NCBI RefSeq assembly: GCF_032118995.1
Contig: NC_092661.1
Span: forward strand, 19,169,185-19,233,184
DNA length: 64,000 bases
Source: Asterias amurensis
Taxonomy: Eukaryota > Echinodermata > Asteroidea > Forcipulatida > Asteriidae
Direction: 5' to 3'
In this document: piece by piece, positions 43,501 to 53,424 of the stretch
Layout of the letters: every line of letters begins with the position of its first letter
Numbering within the stretch: position 1 is the stretch's first letter
Made by a program: the position numbers and the translations under genes
The notes under the pieces: generated by a model
Database searches by the model: none
Told to the model about the DNA's origin: nothing
The model's input: the letters and a program-made list of their open reading frames with translations, nothing else

Positions 43501-46500
43501 AGCTTCACACATCACATACAGTGCCTACTTGTTTAAAAACAGCTACAAAACTCTCCCAGTATTTTCCCATGAATGTAGAATCCATCAATGTTTAGCGAAG
43601 TGACAGCGAGCACCAACCACATTTCTTGTCGCATGGAAACCAACCCTCTGAGAAATGATCCCTACATGAATCATTTCTCAGATTCAAATGTTTTTTACTG
43701 ATTTCTAATCAATGGCTGCAGTTCATATAAAACAATTTCATATGATGCTTACAACCATTACTATCTTTATACCAAGTGAGCTTTCAGATACAAATTACAC
43801 CTTTTTTTGTGGGGGTCATAAGTATGACCTGATACTTCACAGGCACAGTGGATGCAGTTGGCTCTATGCCCTGGTAATTGCCCTGGTGCCCCTTGAAATA
43901 GTCCAGTACAAATTTACATTTCCCTCATACGGGCGCCCTTACTAGGGAAACACTGCCTTGCCCTGACTAGAATGAAGTACCAGGTCTGATAGGTAACCAA
44001 GGAAATTGAAGATGGATAGATGCAAGCAAGCCCAAAGTAAAGTCTTCTTGGGGAGTTAATTTCACACAGAGCTAAGATTTATCTTACACCATGCATCATT
44101 CATAATTTCTAAGCTAAATGTGGTGTCACAATACAAATCACTATGACAATATTGACAGTCTCCTGACGATGACTAGAGCAAGCTAATCGAAATATTGAGA
44201 CCAATTAAAGAACGGACTCCCCGGTAGTACAGTTAATCATGATCCTATAAGCTAAAGTAGTAGTCCCAGCCTATTTTCTGTACCATCCGCCTGGGTTATA
44301 GATAAAAAAAGCAGGGCAGTTTTTTTCAGAACTGAGAAGTCTCCCGAACCCCCGAACATCTACTCCGTGGTAGTAGACTAAGGCAAGACAGTTCTCTAAG
44401 AACAAACACTACCTGGCAAGTAGATAAACACATGGTGTTACTGCAAACCAAATATATATTACTATTGACAATGCATCTTAAGATGAATATAAGTGATTTG
44501 TGAAATCAACCCTGGGCTGTAAATCACAATCATGTGAGTTATTGTACCACTGGCTGTAAGGGCAGTGTTACCCTGTTTGAAAAATGATGGCTGCATTTCC
44601 CAACCAAACAAACAATTCATGTTCATGGACCTCCTGGACCACAGGTAGTCCACCATACCAGTGATGAGGTCAGACCATGGAAATTGTGCACATATGTGCC
44701 TCATACATAAACAATCATCTAATGAGGTGCTCTTAACTCAGTGAGGGCACTGTATGCGTCTGTGATGTCATACATGTATGCAATTGGACTACTACATGTA
44801 CATTCAACACACAAATCCAACATGTGCTAAACACACATCGGTGTATAATAATTATGGCTAAAACCAAATGAATATTCTTTGTCTCTGATGCAAATTTAAC
44901 ATCTATTAAATCCAACATGGTTTTACTTTATTTATTTGAAACAGTGCATTCAAGGCTACTCACAAGGGCACCAGTACACTCTATTTTTCTGCAAAGCATG
45001 CTGAGGATAGGAAGAAATGGGTTGATAAACTACGTCTGGCATCAATCGTGTTCAAAGAGGAAAAAAATATGCGACAGTCTATCATTTTCCAATCAAAGGA
45101 CTCTTTGGACCTGGTCGACATGATGCAAAGTAAGAGGCCGTTGACATTTACTGCATTGATAACAATCCAGTTTTAAGAAGTGTTTTAAGAAGCTAAGGAC
45201 AAAAGCAGTCAAAGGAAGCAGCTTCCAACTGCTGCATCAACGTTCATCTACCGGGGCTGCCATTGTCACTATCACTACTAGACTTAGATAGGCCTTGCAA
45301 GGCACAACCACAAATACCCCTAACTAACTTCAACAGATTCACATGCCATGGCAGAATACATTTTTCTGCGGTTGGTTTTGGTCGTCATATATTCCTCACA
45401 AATCCGCCATTTTCATGATATTTGAGTTATGAAGCTTATGAAAATTGTCCACCCCCAGAAACGGGCCCTAATATTTAGGACTCGGTATCTGTGTACAGCA
45501 CAGAGGAAGAGTCCTATATAGGACTAGCAGCTCTGCCTTCTACACACTTTGTTGAAAGTCTTTTGTGTTCTTATTTGAAACTAGGTGTTGAGGGTTACCA
45601 TAGTGAAAGTGATGATGAAGACAAGGATAAGAAGAGTGACCAGTCTCCTCCCTGGTCTCCATCATCCAGCGATAGATCAGGAAACACATCCAGCGAGGCA
45701 GGATCTCCCCAACGATCACCCAAAAAATACAAATCTCCAGCCTCGCCCAAGATTGAACCAGGTACATCCTCCCCGAAAATCTTTCAAAAAAGAGGCACTA
45801 AAAGAGATCCATTCAGCAGCGCACATTCCAGTAATTCTCCCAAAGGTAGCCCCAAAATCATGCAACGTGTGCTGGGGGCACTTCGGAGGCACAGTCGTGG
45901 GAGTTTAAGCATTGACCTGTCAGAACTGGAAGCCCTTGAGAAAAATCCAAAGCGAAGGAACTCGACCCCATATGGTAAGAGGTGACCATTTTTACTGTGT
46001 TACTGGTGGGAAAACAGTGAAAGCAATTAATGTGGAAAAAAAAAATCTAAATACAATAAAACATTCTCAAAGTAGAAAGTGTAGGTGGAACTACTTAAAT
46101 ATTTCCTTAAAAATACATACATCGTTGTTTTACACACAAAATATAAATGATTAAAACAACCATCTCTAGTACTTTGATAAGTATCGATACCAATTGAGGA
46201 TTTTGGAACACTTGGGTCAGCAGACAGATCGGGTAATTTTTCCTTTGTTCCCATGTTTCTGAGCATCCGCACATTCAAGAACATTGCATCTATCTGGTAA
46301 GTCTGCTGCCACCTAGTGACCCAAAAAGCCCTGGTTTTGGAGGGTTCATCTTAAGAAACGTGCTTTCATTTTTTTCCAATCACACCTGTTTAAATGAAAT
46401 ACAGGAACTGTTTTGTCTCAAATAATCAGTTTGAAAAGTGATTTGAGCAGTTCATGTATATTTCAATTTTCCATTCATGGACCAACCTTCATTCCACCAC

Positions 46501-49500
46501 CCATGACCCATCACTAAACTTAACACTCTGTTTCTGTTAATCTTTTAATACATGAACAATGCTTGTCCATAAAAAAAGAATGGACTCGCACCAACTAACT
46601 GTTTCCTTTGGTGTTGCACACAACGTTAACTTTTACTCTCACAATAAACATTTGTGTTTCCTTAATATACACTTACAGTAGAAGAAATAGAGAAAACATT
46701 TAAATATTTAGGATTTACACCATAAACCAACCAATCAACTATTTTGAATTAGTCAAAATTATTAACCCTTAACCCACACCTGTGACGTCATGCTATTGTT
46801 AAATCGCTCCATTATTTTGCACGAATGGCGCGATGGTTACATCTATTCACCCATTGTGCACAAAAGAGTTAGGGTTGAAGTCAATGACGCCATGGACCAT
46901 ATATTATTTTGTTTTTAATGGTTTTTAACACAGGTTAATAGAGCTACACATGTATTGCAAAATGATCGTTAACACTTTCCACAAGTGAACAGCTACATTA
47001 TTAAATTATTATTTAGCTGAGATGTTAAAAAATAATTATAGTACTACAACAGTAATTTAAGCAGGTCTTAAAGTCAGATAAATCAATTTCATTTTAACCA
47101 GTATTTTTGTTTTTTGTTTTTATTAATTCAAAATGCTTAATTTACCATACACAAACATGGTAAGTGAGTAAAGTACCTAAAATTTAAGATTGCAAAGATA
47201 CTTTTTTCAATTTCAATAACAGGAATTCAACTGAAATTGTTGATCATAAAGGTAGCTTAAATTTGTTTATTAAAAACAAATCTGAAACTACAGGCTTGTA
47301 CGCGGGTAGGTCACTTCTTTTATCTTCACCTTTTGGGTTTTTTGTAGACCGAGAAAGTCGGCTACAACATCATCTGATAATCTGTTTCTATCACTAACTT
47401 GTATAAATTTACTTAAAGTCAAGAAACAAAATCACTTATCTGCTGCCACTTTCGCTCCCGATCTATGATGCCACTATCGAAGGAACGAGCATATTTCCTA
47501 AATGTTGGTCTTCGTCCATTGTTCACACACCACCAGTGGTGTTCACTGGAGTGAACAAGCTTACGTAATACATACAAACAATTGACTTAAAAATTAAACA
47601 ATATCGCGCCATTCTTGCGAAATAATGGAGCGATTGTAACAATAGCATGACGTCACAGGTGTGGGTTAAGTCGCATAATGCCCTCGGTGAACGCGCCATT
47701 CGTGGGTACGAATGGCCCTCGGGCTTCGCCCTCGGGCCATTCTTACCCACGAATGACGCGCACCTCGGGCATTATCCTATACATAATGCCTGTGTGACAG
47801 CAATAAATGTATAGTTTCACAGCATGTTTAAATACTGTGAAATAGATTGTTATAGGACTTTATACATTCTTGGAATGGTTTAACACTTTTGTAACGTTGC
47901 ATGTGAATGGATGTTGTGATGTTCTAAATGATGAATTAAAGCATGGTGTGTTATTAACACAATGTCCAGCAGTCGATTTCACCAAACTCTTCCTAACTTA
48001 GGATTAAATTTAGGACAAGTGAAGTTCCGTATCCATAGACGTTAGGACACATTGAAACTCAAGATAGGATTAATCCTAGTGTTTTGTGAAATCGGCTGCA
48101 GGTTCCTTACAACATTTATCCTATTTCCTGTCTGTGTGCGTTGAGTGCACTTTGGTTGTGAGTTATGTGTGCATGTTGAAATCACTATTGCTGAGTTAAC
48201 AGCATTAGCAACAGACTTGGATATAAACATAACCTCAAACTAATGTTACTTATTTATTGACCTTTAAGTGTCTAACATATTTGTTCCTTACTAAACAACA
48301 AGTAGGCTGTTTGTTAGTTTTATTTATAAGTTAATCATAAGGGTTTAAACATTAGAAATCAGGTTTAAAATGTTATCTTATGCAATGAAAGTCTAGTTAA
48401 ATGTCCAATAAATTTCCAATTAGTCTCAGTTCCAGTTTTGATGAGAGACAGTGAAGGCTCTTGTTACTGTGGTATGCTGGTTTGCCATAAGCTTAATAAG
48501 CATTATAACAGTAACACGATTCTATCTAATTAGTCGAAGCAGCCTATACACTTTCATTCCGTTATTTTCACTTCATAGTTTGTTAAGATAAAAGTGCTGC
48601 ACAGTGCCAAAGTCTGTTTACTTCTTTTTATTTATAAACCGCCAAGCTCCTTCACATGGTTCAAAGCACATCAACATAAAAGAACCCGATACTGATGTAT
48701 ACTTCATTTCTCAAAGGTTGTCTACCTAAGGTGGCGGCATTTCATGTTATTTTTCAGATTGAACTGAATGTACTCATCCCAGAACTAATGTTGTTACTTC
48801 ATTAACACTGCCTTTTGGGATTGTAAAGGATATTTACATATGCACAGTGTCAACTCTGGATTCCATGCTGCAACAAACAGTTCACATTGAAGACTTAATT
48901 GCTCTTCTCTATATTTTGATAACATTTTATTATCCCACAATGCACTAACCTCACCTTACCTTCAAATTCCCTCAAAAATACTTGTTACAAAAACAGTAAT
49001 TTGTCTCAATTCATTTAGCCGTGGCTACGATTAGATCGCCCTATCCGCCTTCACTTTAACCACATTGGTATTCTGAAAAATGTTCTGTGGTAATATTTTT
49101 CAGAGTATTTTGGAGCTTCTTGAGTAACAGTTTCCCTTTGATTATATCATTGCCACAATGAAACGCTGGCTTGACAAAGGCAAGACAGCAAAGGTTCTCA
49201 TGAGTCCTTAGATTTGATGTTGTCATTTGAGAAAATTGTGTAGGCACTCACTGTGTGAGTCAATGAAACTCTGCATTGGTATGCTGGAATCTCGGAAAGT
49301 TCATAGTGTGAGAAGCTTGTTTAAATTACACTTTGTAACTTTGTGCTAGATGCATCATTTACTGATAAATGCATGGACCATATGTTACACATAATGTTTC
49401 ATTGCATGTTATACTTGTGCAGTAAACACACACACTAATGTCTGCTGTGGCACCTGTCCAAATTAAAACAAGCACTGTGTGCTGATTGCACCCCCTCCCC

Positions 49501-52500
49501 CCTTCACCCCAACCCCACATTTCCTGATGTTGGTCCATTAGTGGTCCCCAAGCAATTTTATACACAAAGAAGAAACCAGAATATAAACAAATCACATACC
49601 AATAGTATGTTTTGATTTGACTACTTGTAAAGCAATGAATTCACTTTAGAATTTTCAATAAAGAAACAACACTTTGTAAAAGTTAAATGTTTTCAAATTA
49701 ATTATTTGGGGATATCCACCTCAAAGAAACTAGGAATCTACAGTCGTACATTAAATTTATTCCTCTGTATAATGATCAGACATTTAGTTTTGTTGTTTTC
49801 AAACGAAATGTCAATGAATCCTTCTTTGTGTATGTGTTGCTTAAAAATGGTCACCTCTTACAGAAACCCCAAATTAAGAAGCAATTGTATTTTATGGATG
49901 TTTCCTGCTTTTGAACTTCGTCACAACGTTCCGCGCAGGCTTCAAGGTATGTTGTTTAAATGTTAATGAAAGAGGTAATAAATCAATTAGTCAAAGTTCA
50001 GTCACATTTTAAATAAGAAGCACAAATTTGGAAAATTATGTTCATGTGAACTGCAAGATATTTACTGCATTTCATTATACGCTTCAAAATCAAAAGAAGT
50101 TAACAGATGTTTGAAAGTAACAATTTCATCAGCAAAGAGTATTGATTGTTTACATATAAAACAAGATGAAAACAATAACTTGATTGATATTTGTTATCTC
50201 TTTAAAAGGACACGTTGCCTTGGATCGGTCGAGTTGGTCTTTGAAAAGCGTTTGTAACCGTTAAAAAATGCATATGGTTAGAAAGATAATTTAAAAGTAG
50301 AATACAATCATCCACACAAATTTGCCTCGAAATTTCGTGGTTTTCCTTTTACTTTGCGAACTAACATGGTCGGCCATTTATGGGAGTCAAAAATATGACT
50401 CCCAAAAATGGCCGACCGTGTTAGTCGACGAGTTAAAAGGAAAACCGTGCAATATCGAGTGATACTTGTGTGGATCATTATATTCTACTTTTAAAATATC
50501 TTTCTTATCATATGCATTTTATAACAAACGGTTACAAACGCTTTTCAAAGACCAACTCGACCGATCCAAGGCAACATGTTCCTTTAAGAAATCTGCCAAA
50601 GCTGCATCAAATTGCTAACAATCGGGGGTGAAAATGAAGAAAAAAAATTCCTTTTTATGCTACTTAAATGTTTTTTCCCCATTATGTTGTAGAAGGGATT
50701 TCTTCCATTAGTTAATATTGTCTTATAAGGACATGTGTGAAACATTGGGCGATGATGGGCATGAGACTTGCTGTAGTAAAGTAGGGTTTAGTTAGCTGGA
50801 AAAGAAATAAACAATTATGCATTGCATGTTGATGTCAAATGTAGATAAGATATGTAGCCCCTTTGTAGTACCTATTGCATTTGTAGTTCATGTTTAGGTT
50901 CAAATATCATTTAAGTATTCTTTTTTGTATTCTGATTTTTTTTGTGGATTTGTTTACAACTTCATCTGGAATGCAGCTTTCTTTTTAACAAATCTATTGT
51001 TTGTGTATTGAGTTGTCTTAATGACTGTATTTGAACTAACTTTTAGAATTGCTACTAGCTTGTTGCATTTTAGATTTGATTTCTTTTTCCTTTTCCTTTG
51101 TGTAGCTTGATGTTTATGTCAATGCAAGTGCAACTTCGCCAAGTCAACATAGTTATTTTGTAATTGTGGGATTATATTTAAAGTTGGTCCAGCTATCACT
51201 ATAATAATCATTGCATTATAGCCGTGAGGTAGACTATGCTGAGTGTAGATAATGCTATATTTGTAATATTGAATTGTATAAGGATTGTACAAATAAGAGA
51301 AATGAATGTTGATTTTAATTGGTATGCCGAACCTTAATACAGTCCAAAGCATTTCTGGCAAATTCAACGGAAAGTATTTTCCCTGTCTCATAAAAAAAAA
51401 AAAAAAAAAAAAAAGATCAGACGATTTAGCCAGAAAAGAAGCAAATTTTGTACACATTTCAAAATGACTTCAAATACAAGCCCTGCAATCAACATCATAA
51501 GATTCTTGTTTCTTTGCTTCCTATAGATGTGTCTTTAAGTCCAACTCAAGATGCTAAATTTGCAAGAGTGTCCATCAGCGAACCTGCCACTCCTGGACCC
51601 TCCGACTCTGCCTCCCCTGGACCCTCAGACTCTGCCAACCCTGGACCCTCAGACTCTGCCAACCCTGGACCCTCTGACTCTGCCACTCCTGGACCCTCCG
51701 ACTCTGCCAACCCTGGACCCTCTGACTCTGCAATCCCTGGACCCTCCAACTCTGCCACCCCTCTAAGAGGAGATGATCCACTCCTTGATAGCTATAAGAC
51801 TATCATGGATACTTATGGATGTGTTGTGGGCTTTGAGAGAACAGCTGTGAGGACCAGTAAGCGATATACCAACAAGGATAAGTCATCTCTAAGGAGGATT
51901 CACACCGTGCTGGATAAGGATCCCAAGAAGAACAAGGCAGCTTTACAACGACGTGCTCTCCAGAGGACTTTAAAGGTACAGATACCTTCAGTAATTTCTT
52001 TGAAGTGAAATCAAATATTTTGTTTTCAGAAACCCTCTAATAAACTGGTAGTGGTGCCATGGTTTGCCAAGTGCTGTACCTTTCAGGCTGGCATTGGGTG
52101 CATGGTTTCTTCTCTTTTAAAGCTGGTATTATCAGGAAACTCTGTGGCTTGTGTACTGTGAATTTGCTCTCTACAGTCTCTTTTTGAACTTTGTGGCAGA
52201 TAAATGTGATTTCTTGTGCACCAGGAGGCCATGTACTTATTACGCATATTATTTGCCAAATTTCCTTCTGTCACCTTTAAAACGGTTTTAAAACAGTTCA
52301 GACTGTATCTTCTTTTGAAGGAAGTCATTGGAATATAATGGGTTTAACATTTTACAGAACTTAATTTGCTGGACTGTTTTTCTCCCGAAGGCCAAGAAAA
52401 CAGAGTTGGATCAGATTGAAGACATTCTTTCCAAGGCATCTCTAACATCAGAAGGTATTCAAGAATGGAAGAGAGATCATGAACATCTTCTAGAAACCGT

Positions 52501-52969
52501 CTTGCATGGTCCGAAACCTTACAGTCCAAGTGACTCTGGTTCAGACATAGATGGTGATCAGGATACCAAAGATCACACAGATGACAGCAAAAGTAATGGA
52601 ATTGTTACTTCAACGCAGGAAACAGTCGACAATAAAAAGAAAGAAAGTGAAGAAATGGCGAGTGAAAATGAAGTCGGTGAAAATAACTCAGATGTTCAAT
52701 CAGATGATCAGGGTTTACTCAGTGAAACATCTACCGAAGAAAAAGAAAGTACAACTGCTCCTGATAGTGTTGCTGAAGCTAAGAACATTGATGATGGGTT
52801 GCCGGAGGCTGGAGATGGGCGTGAAAGAAATGGTGTTGAGCCAAGCCCAGAGGTGGAGACTTCTACAACAGACACTGTGGTAAATAGCGGAATGGTTAGG
52901 ACATCATTGGTGTTAGATGAGAACTTTAGACCATGCACTGGGAGTGCCCCAGCAGAAACTAGTTTTTAA
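25556..52969 (+). CDS. CNKSR: CNK (connector enhancer of kinase suppressor of Ras) scaffold, CNKSR homologue
   Basis: Eighteen exons: 25556-25613, 31973-32136, 32838-33040, 33395-33530, 34057-34176, 34441-34497, 35198-35260, 36173-36241, 36692-36951, 38325-38530, 39867-40410, 41250-41310, 41779-41973, 42885-42958, 44945-45129, 45585-45974, 51527-51975, 52391-52969. They sum to 3813 bp, 1270 aa, and all phases fit. Domains: SAM (about 5-74; SWTPQEIGNWIKG, GHKELMLEAVDLL), CRIC (about 76-190), PDZ (about 245-325; GLFIKTSTIDGIHYITGT, GDELLRVNGQTV), low-complexity acidic/Ser region (445-630), PH (about 662-790; GECQGWLQKK to KKWVDKLRLAS), and a C-terminal helix (LDQIEDILSKASLTSEG, about 1080-1110) matching the CNK2 tail. 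It ends ETSF, a class I PDZ ligand like the ETHV of human CNKSR2. CNK proteins scaffold Ras-Raf-MAPK and Rho/Arf signalling at membranes. Exact paralogue not assigned. Confidence 0.95.
26653..26691. other. strong GC-rich hairpin
   Basis: CTAGCGGGG at the left and CCCCGCTAG at the right enclose GTTGCCGC / GCGGCAT arms and a small CACTTCGC loop. The imperfect palindrome stands out in AT-rich surroundings. It may be the tip of a transposon end. Confidence 0.6.
26699..26750 (+). repeat. 3' tail fragment of the 40874-type SINE
   Basis: AAAGCGCATTGATACGGTTA and then TTGTGAAATGGGCTATCTAAGAG match the 3' tail of the full-length SINE at 40874-41233 with few differences. Confidence 0.6.
26838..27256 (-). 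repeat. full-length tRNA-headed SINE (ATT tail)
   Basis: Read on the minus strand it opens with a tRNA-like head: A-box GACAGAGCGGTTAAGAGC, then B-box GGTTCGAATCCCCAGCC. A body follows with GGGACGTTAAGCCGTTGGTC and GAGAAGGGGTTCGCCCCGG. It closes with GCGCTATATAAGAAGCC and an ATT repeat. Same-family pieces lie at 57217-57510 and 42170-42281. The head resembles a Leu/Ser-type tRNA; this is inference. Confidence 0.8.
27426..27802. mobile_element. palindromic MITE family A, AGGGAAGGTACAC-type subfamily
   Basis: Starts TAAAGGGAATTACTCAAAAC and ends GTGTACCTTCCCTTTAA. The centre is a hairpin of AAGACTTCTAGC / GCTAGAAGTCTT. The interior matches the copy at 55110-55477, which shares the same centre and ends. 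Confidence 0.8.
29281..29668. mobile_element. ~385-bp near-perfect palindromic MITE family B, copy 1
   Basis: The whole element is one long inverted repeat. It begins TTAAAGGAAC and ends GTTCCTTTAA. The centre TGGGAGTCAAAATTTTGACT continues into CCCATAAATGGCCGACCGTG, mirrored on the left. TTAA bounds both ends, which would fit a piggyBac-type TTAA target; that is inference. A second copy is at 50202-50587. Confidence 0.85.
31508..31892. mobile_element. palindromic MITE family A, CAGTGGACAC-type subfamily
   Basis: Starts CAGTGGACACTATTGGTAAT and ends ATTACCAATAGTGTCCACTG. The centre is a hairpin of GATTTCGAGACCTCA / TGAGGTCTCGAAATC. It lies about 80 bp upstream of the CNK acceptor at 31973. 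A close copy in inverted order is at 43028-43412. Confidence 0.85.
33073..33162 (+). repeat. SINE tail fragment in CNK intron
   Basis: GGGGGCTGAGATGGTTTAAGG, then GGCCCAGTGACCAGGGC and AAGCGCTATATAAAAACC resemble the 3' half of the SINE at 40874-41233 (GGGAGCTGAG, GGCCCTATGACCAGGGC, GCACTATATAAG). Confidence 0.5.
35430..35884. repeat. 24-bp minisatellite in a CNK intron
   Basis: About 19 units of ACACATGGTGCTCACTGACT plus GGAC. Variants are GACGTG, GACTAG and GGTTGG, plus one unit short by 2 bp near 35743. Since 24 is a multiple of three and the unit lacks stops in several frames, it creates long open frames on both strands that are not genes. It lies between the two exons coding the first and second parts of the PDZ domain. 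Confidence 0.92.
36384..36440. mobile_element. terminal fragment of MITE family A
   Basis: ATTAAAGGCAAGGTTTACTT, then TCGGTAATTGTCAAAGATCTG, resembles the end of the AGGGAAGGTACAC-type subfamily at 55110. Only about 57 bp remain. Confidence 0.5.
37262..37990 (+). mobile_element. L2/CR1-type LINE fragment, 3' end with internal deletion
   Basis: The frame at 37551-37886 encodes the family-typical ORF2 C terminus: LHWLPVAQRIQFCTMVHTYKSL, APDYLSSLL, GDRTFSIAAPRLWNSLP, AFKRALKTNLF. Just upstream, in another frame (37327-37554), LLNGVSQKDVFFLQRLQNRCARLIF is the usual LQ.VQN.AARLI segment. The 5' part (37263-37430) reads like the stretch between endonuclease and reverse transcriptase (SRNFRSIDSDAF), so the palm and fingers are missing. 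The 3' end has GGCGCTTTATAAATA, typical of L2-like tails. It is non-functional and sits in a CNK intron. Confidence 0.85.
38004..38350 (+). repeat. 116-bp tandem triplication carrying the 3' splice site of a CNK exon
   Basis: Three units begin TTCTGCAATGTAAAGATATT at 38004, 38121 and 38237. Each contains TGTTTTGGACATG.TGTT.CCACA and GCAGTAACAGT. The acceptor AG falls at 38092, 38208 and 38324, exactly 116 bp apart. Only the third leads into the conserved open frame (exon from 38325); the first two are followed in frame by a TAA after seven codons. Confidence 0.9.
38560..38934. mobile_element. ~375-bp inverted-repeat element (TIR GCCTGGGCGACTAGTG)
   Basis: GCCTGGGCGACTAGTG at the left and CACTAGCCGCCCAGGC at the right are inverted with one mismatch. 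Inner repeats of AGTCGTGACT and AGTCATGACT are also present. No open frame. A hAT-like non-autonomous element is possible but unproven. Confidence 0.7.
39316..39466. repeat. 34-bp tandem repeat, about four units
   Basis: Units of TTGTACAAGCCATTTCTGGC followed by CACTATGGTCACTA, nearly identical, in a CNK intron. Confidence 0.88.
40694..40762 (+). repeat. tRNA-like sequence, SINE head or tRNA pseudogene
   Basis: ACTAGA at the left can pair with TCTAGT at the right. The interior has an A-box-like TTAGTTGGTAGAGC and a good B-box, GGTTCAAATCC. The D and anticodon arms do not fold cleanly. A related minus-strand sequence at 53425-53480 shares CCGGAGGT.ATTGGTTCAAAT, so this is more likely a dispersed tRNA-derived element than a working tRNA gene. 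Confidence 0.55.
40874..41233 (+). repeat. full-length tRNA-headed SINE (TATT tail)
   Basis: The head has A-box TGGCCGAGTGGTTAAGAGCA and B-box GGGTTTGAATCCCGGTC in the spacing of a Leu/Ser-type tRNA. The body reads GAGCAAGATACTTTACC, ACCTGCGCGGGTAGAGG and GGCCCTATGACCAGGGC. It closes with AAGCGCATTCATACGG, GCACTATATAAG and a TATT repeat. It ends 17 bp before the acceptor of the CNK exon at 41250, so the tail sits in that exon's polypyrimidine region. Fragments at 19812, 26699 and 33073. Confidence 0.82.
42170..42281 (+). repeat. 3' fragment of the ATT-tailed SINE
   Basis: ACGTAGTCCCACATACCTTG, GAGCGTCACTAAGTGACAG, GCGCGCCATTATAAGAAGC and a run of ATT match the 3' end of the minus-strand SINE at 26838-27256. 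Confidence 0.75.
43028..43412. mobile_element. palindromic MITE family A, CAGTGGACAC-type subfamily
   Basis: Starts GGCAGTGGACACTATTGGTA and ends ACCAATAGTGTCCACTGTC. The central hairpin GATTTCGAGACCTCAGATTT is mirrored. Closely related to 31508-31892. It lies in the CNK intron splitting the PH domain. Confidence 0.85.
44150..44280 (+). repeat. possible retroelement tail with stem-loop (Penelope-like?)
   Basis: GTCTCCTGACGA, then a GACTAG...CTAATC stem around AGCAAG, then GAAATATTGAGAC. The outer GTCTC and GAGAC also pair. The pattern recalls 3' regions of Penelope-like retroelements as I remember them and, loosely, a hammerhead core. No protein-coding remnant was recognised. Low confidence. 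Confidence 0.25.
46768..47670. mobile_element. ~0.9 kb element with ~68-bp terminal inverted repeats
   Basis: The left end CTTAACCCACACCTGTGACG, continuing through ATGCTATTGTTA.AATCGCTCCATTATTT, is repeated inverted at 47600-47670 with only a few differences. The interior is AT-rich and has no long open frame. A non-autonomous DNA transposon is likely. Confidence 0.75.
47673..47776. mobile_element. ~104-bp GC-rich foldback element
   Basis: A near-complete palindrome: GCATAATGCCCTCGG at the left, CCTCGGGCATTATCC at the right, inner arms CGCCATTCGTGGGTA and TACCCACGAATG, loop CTCGGGCTTCGCCCTCGG. It directly abuts the right end of the 46768-47670 element. Confidence 0.8.
47969..48099. mobile_element. 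131-bp palindromic MITE (TIR GCAGTCGATTTCACCAAAC)
   Basis: GCAGTCGATTTCACCAAAC at the left is mirrored by GTTTTGTGAAATCGGCTGC at the right, with inner TTAGGATTAA / TTAATCCTA arms. No open frame. Confidence 0.75.
49100..49257. repeat. dispersed repeat, copy 1
   Basis: TTTTGGAGCTTCTTGAGTAA, TTTCCTTTGA, GCTTGACAAAGG, GGTTCTCATGAGTCC, GATTTGATGTTGTC and GGCACTCA occur in the same order at 56820-56950. Family not recognised. Confidence 0.6.
50202..50587. mobile_element. ~385-bp near-perfect palindromic MITE family B, copy 2
   Basis: Begins TTAAAAGGACACGTTGCCTT and ends AAGGCAACATGTTCCTTTAA. The centre TGGGAGTCAAAAATATGACTCCCA runs into inverted GGCCGACC arms (GGTCGGCC/GGCCGACC). Homologous end to end with 29281-29668 and also bounded by TTAA. 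Confidence 0.85.
51585..51758 (+). repeat. 24-bp coding minisatellite in a CNK exon
   Basis: Seven to eight units of CCTGGACCCTC(A/C/T)GACTCTGCC followed by a variable AAC, TCC, ACT or ATC. They encode repeats of Pro-Gly-Pro-Ser-Asp-Ser-Ala plus one variable residue (about CNK residues 950-1005). The unit is a multiple of three, so copy-number change keeps the frame. Confidence 0.92.
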
Positions 52970-53424
52970 AGAAGTGTAAGAATAAATTGATGTAGAGTTT
53001 ATAAAGCTCAGAGGAGAAGGGGTTCTTGACTTGAAAAGCAAGTATCTTGGCTTTTGTATATGATTCATACTGGACAAATTTGTAGTTACCTTGTAGGTGT
53101 AATACCTGTAAGCAAGTGCCTTAAGCAGAAGAGATTAAGAACCAGATATTTTGTGGAGAGAAACTGAAGTTAAAGAGCTAATTACCAGAAATTTACGAGT
53201 CGTGGTGAAAACCTTTAGGGTTCACAATTAAGTCACTCACTCACTGGGTCGCCCACAGGCTAGGCAGACTCAATAAAGTGCACCACCCATAGATTGCTTT
53301 GAAGAAAATATTTTTCAAAAGATGGAAGTTGACGTGCATTAATTATGATGAAACTTTGAGTTTAAAACTTTTAGAGTTTTGAGAAAGCCTTATCAATTAT
53401 TGGGGTTAAACAAAGACACATATA

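Larger units (their letters stand above)
45975..51526 (+). other. large late CNK intron (5.6 kb), repeat-rich
   Basis: Between the Ser/Lys-rich exon ending at 45974 and the SDSA-repeat exon at 51527. It holds inverted-repeat elements at 46768, 47673, 47969 and 50202, a dispersed repeat at 49100 and a run of 24 A at about 51391-51414. No conserved exon was recognised inside. Alternative exons cannot be excluded without transcripts. Confidence 0.6.

Noticed and set aside
45491-45584. Upstream extension of the CNK exon reading MYSTEEESYIGLAAL
   Set aside because: The acceptor at 45583-45584 joins in phase to the previous exon and gives SVEGYHSESDDED, matching the CNK2 WSESDKEE region; the upstream part is intron.
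51546-51781. Frames on the other strand and frame across the SDSA repeat
   Set aside because: Shadows of the coding minisatellite in the CNK exon.
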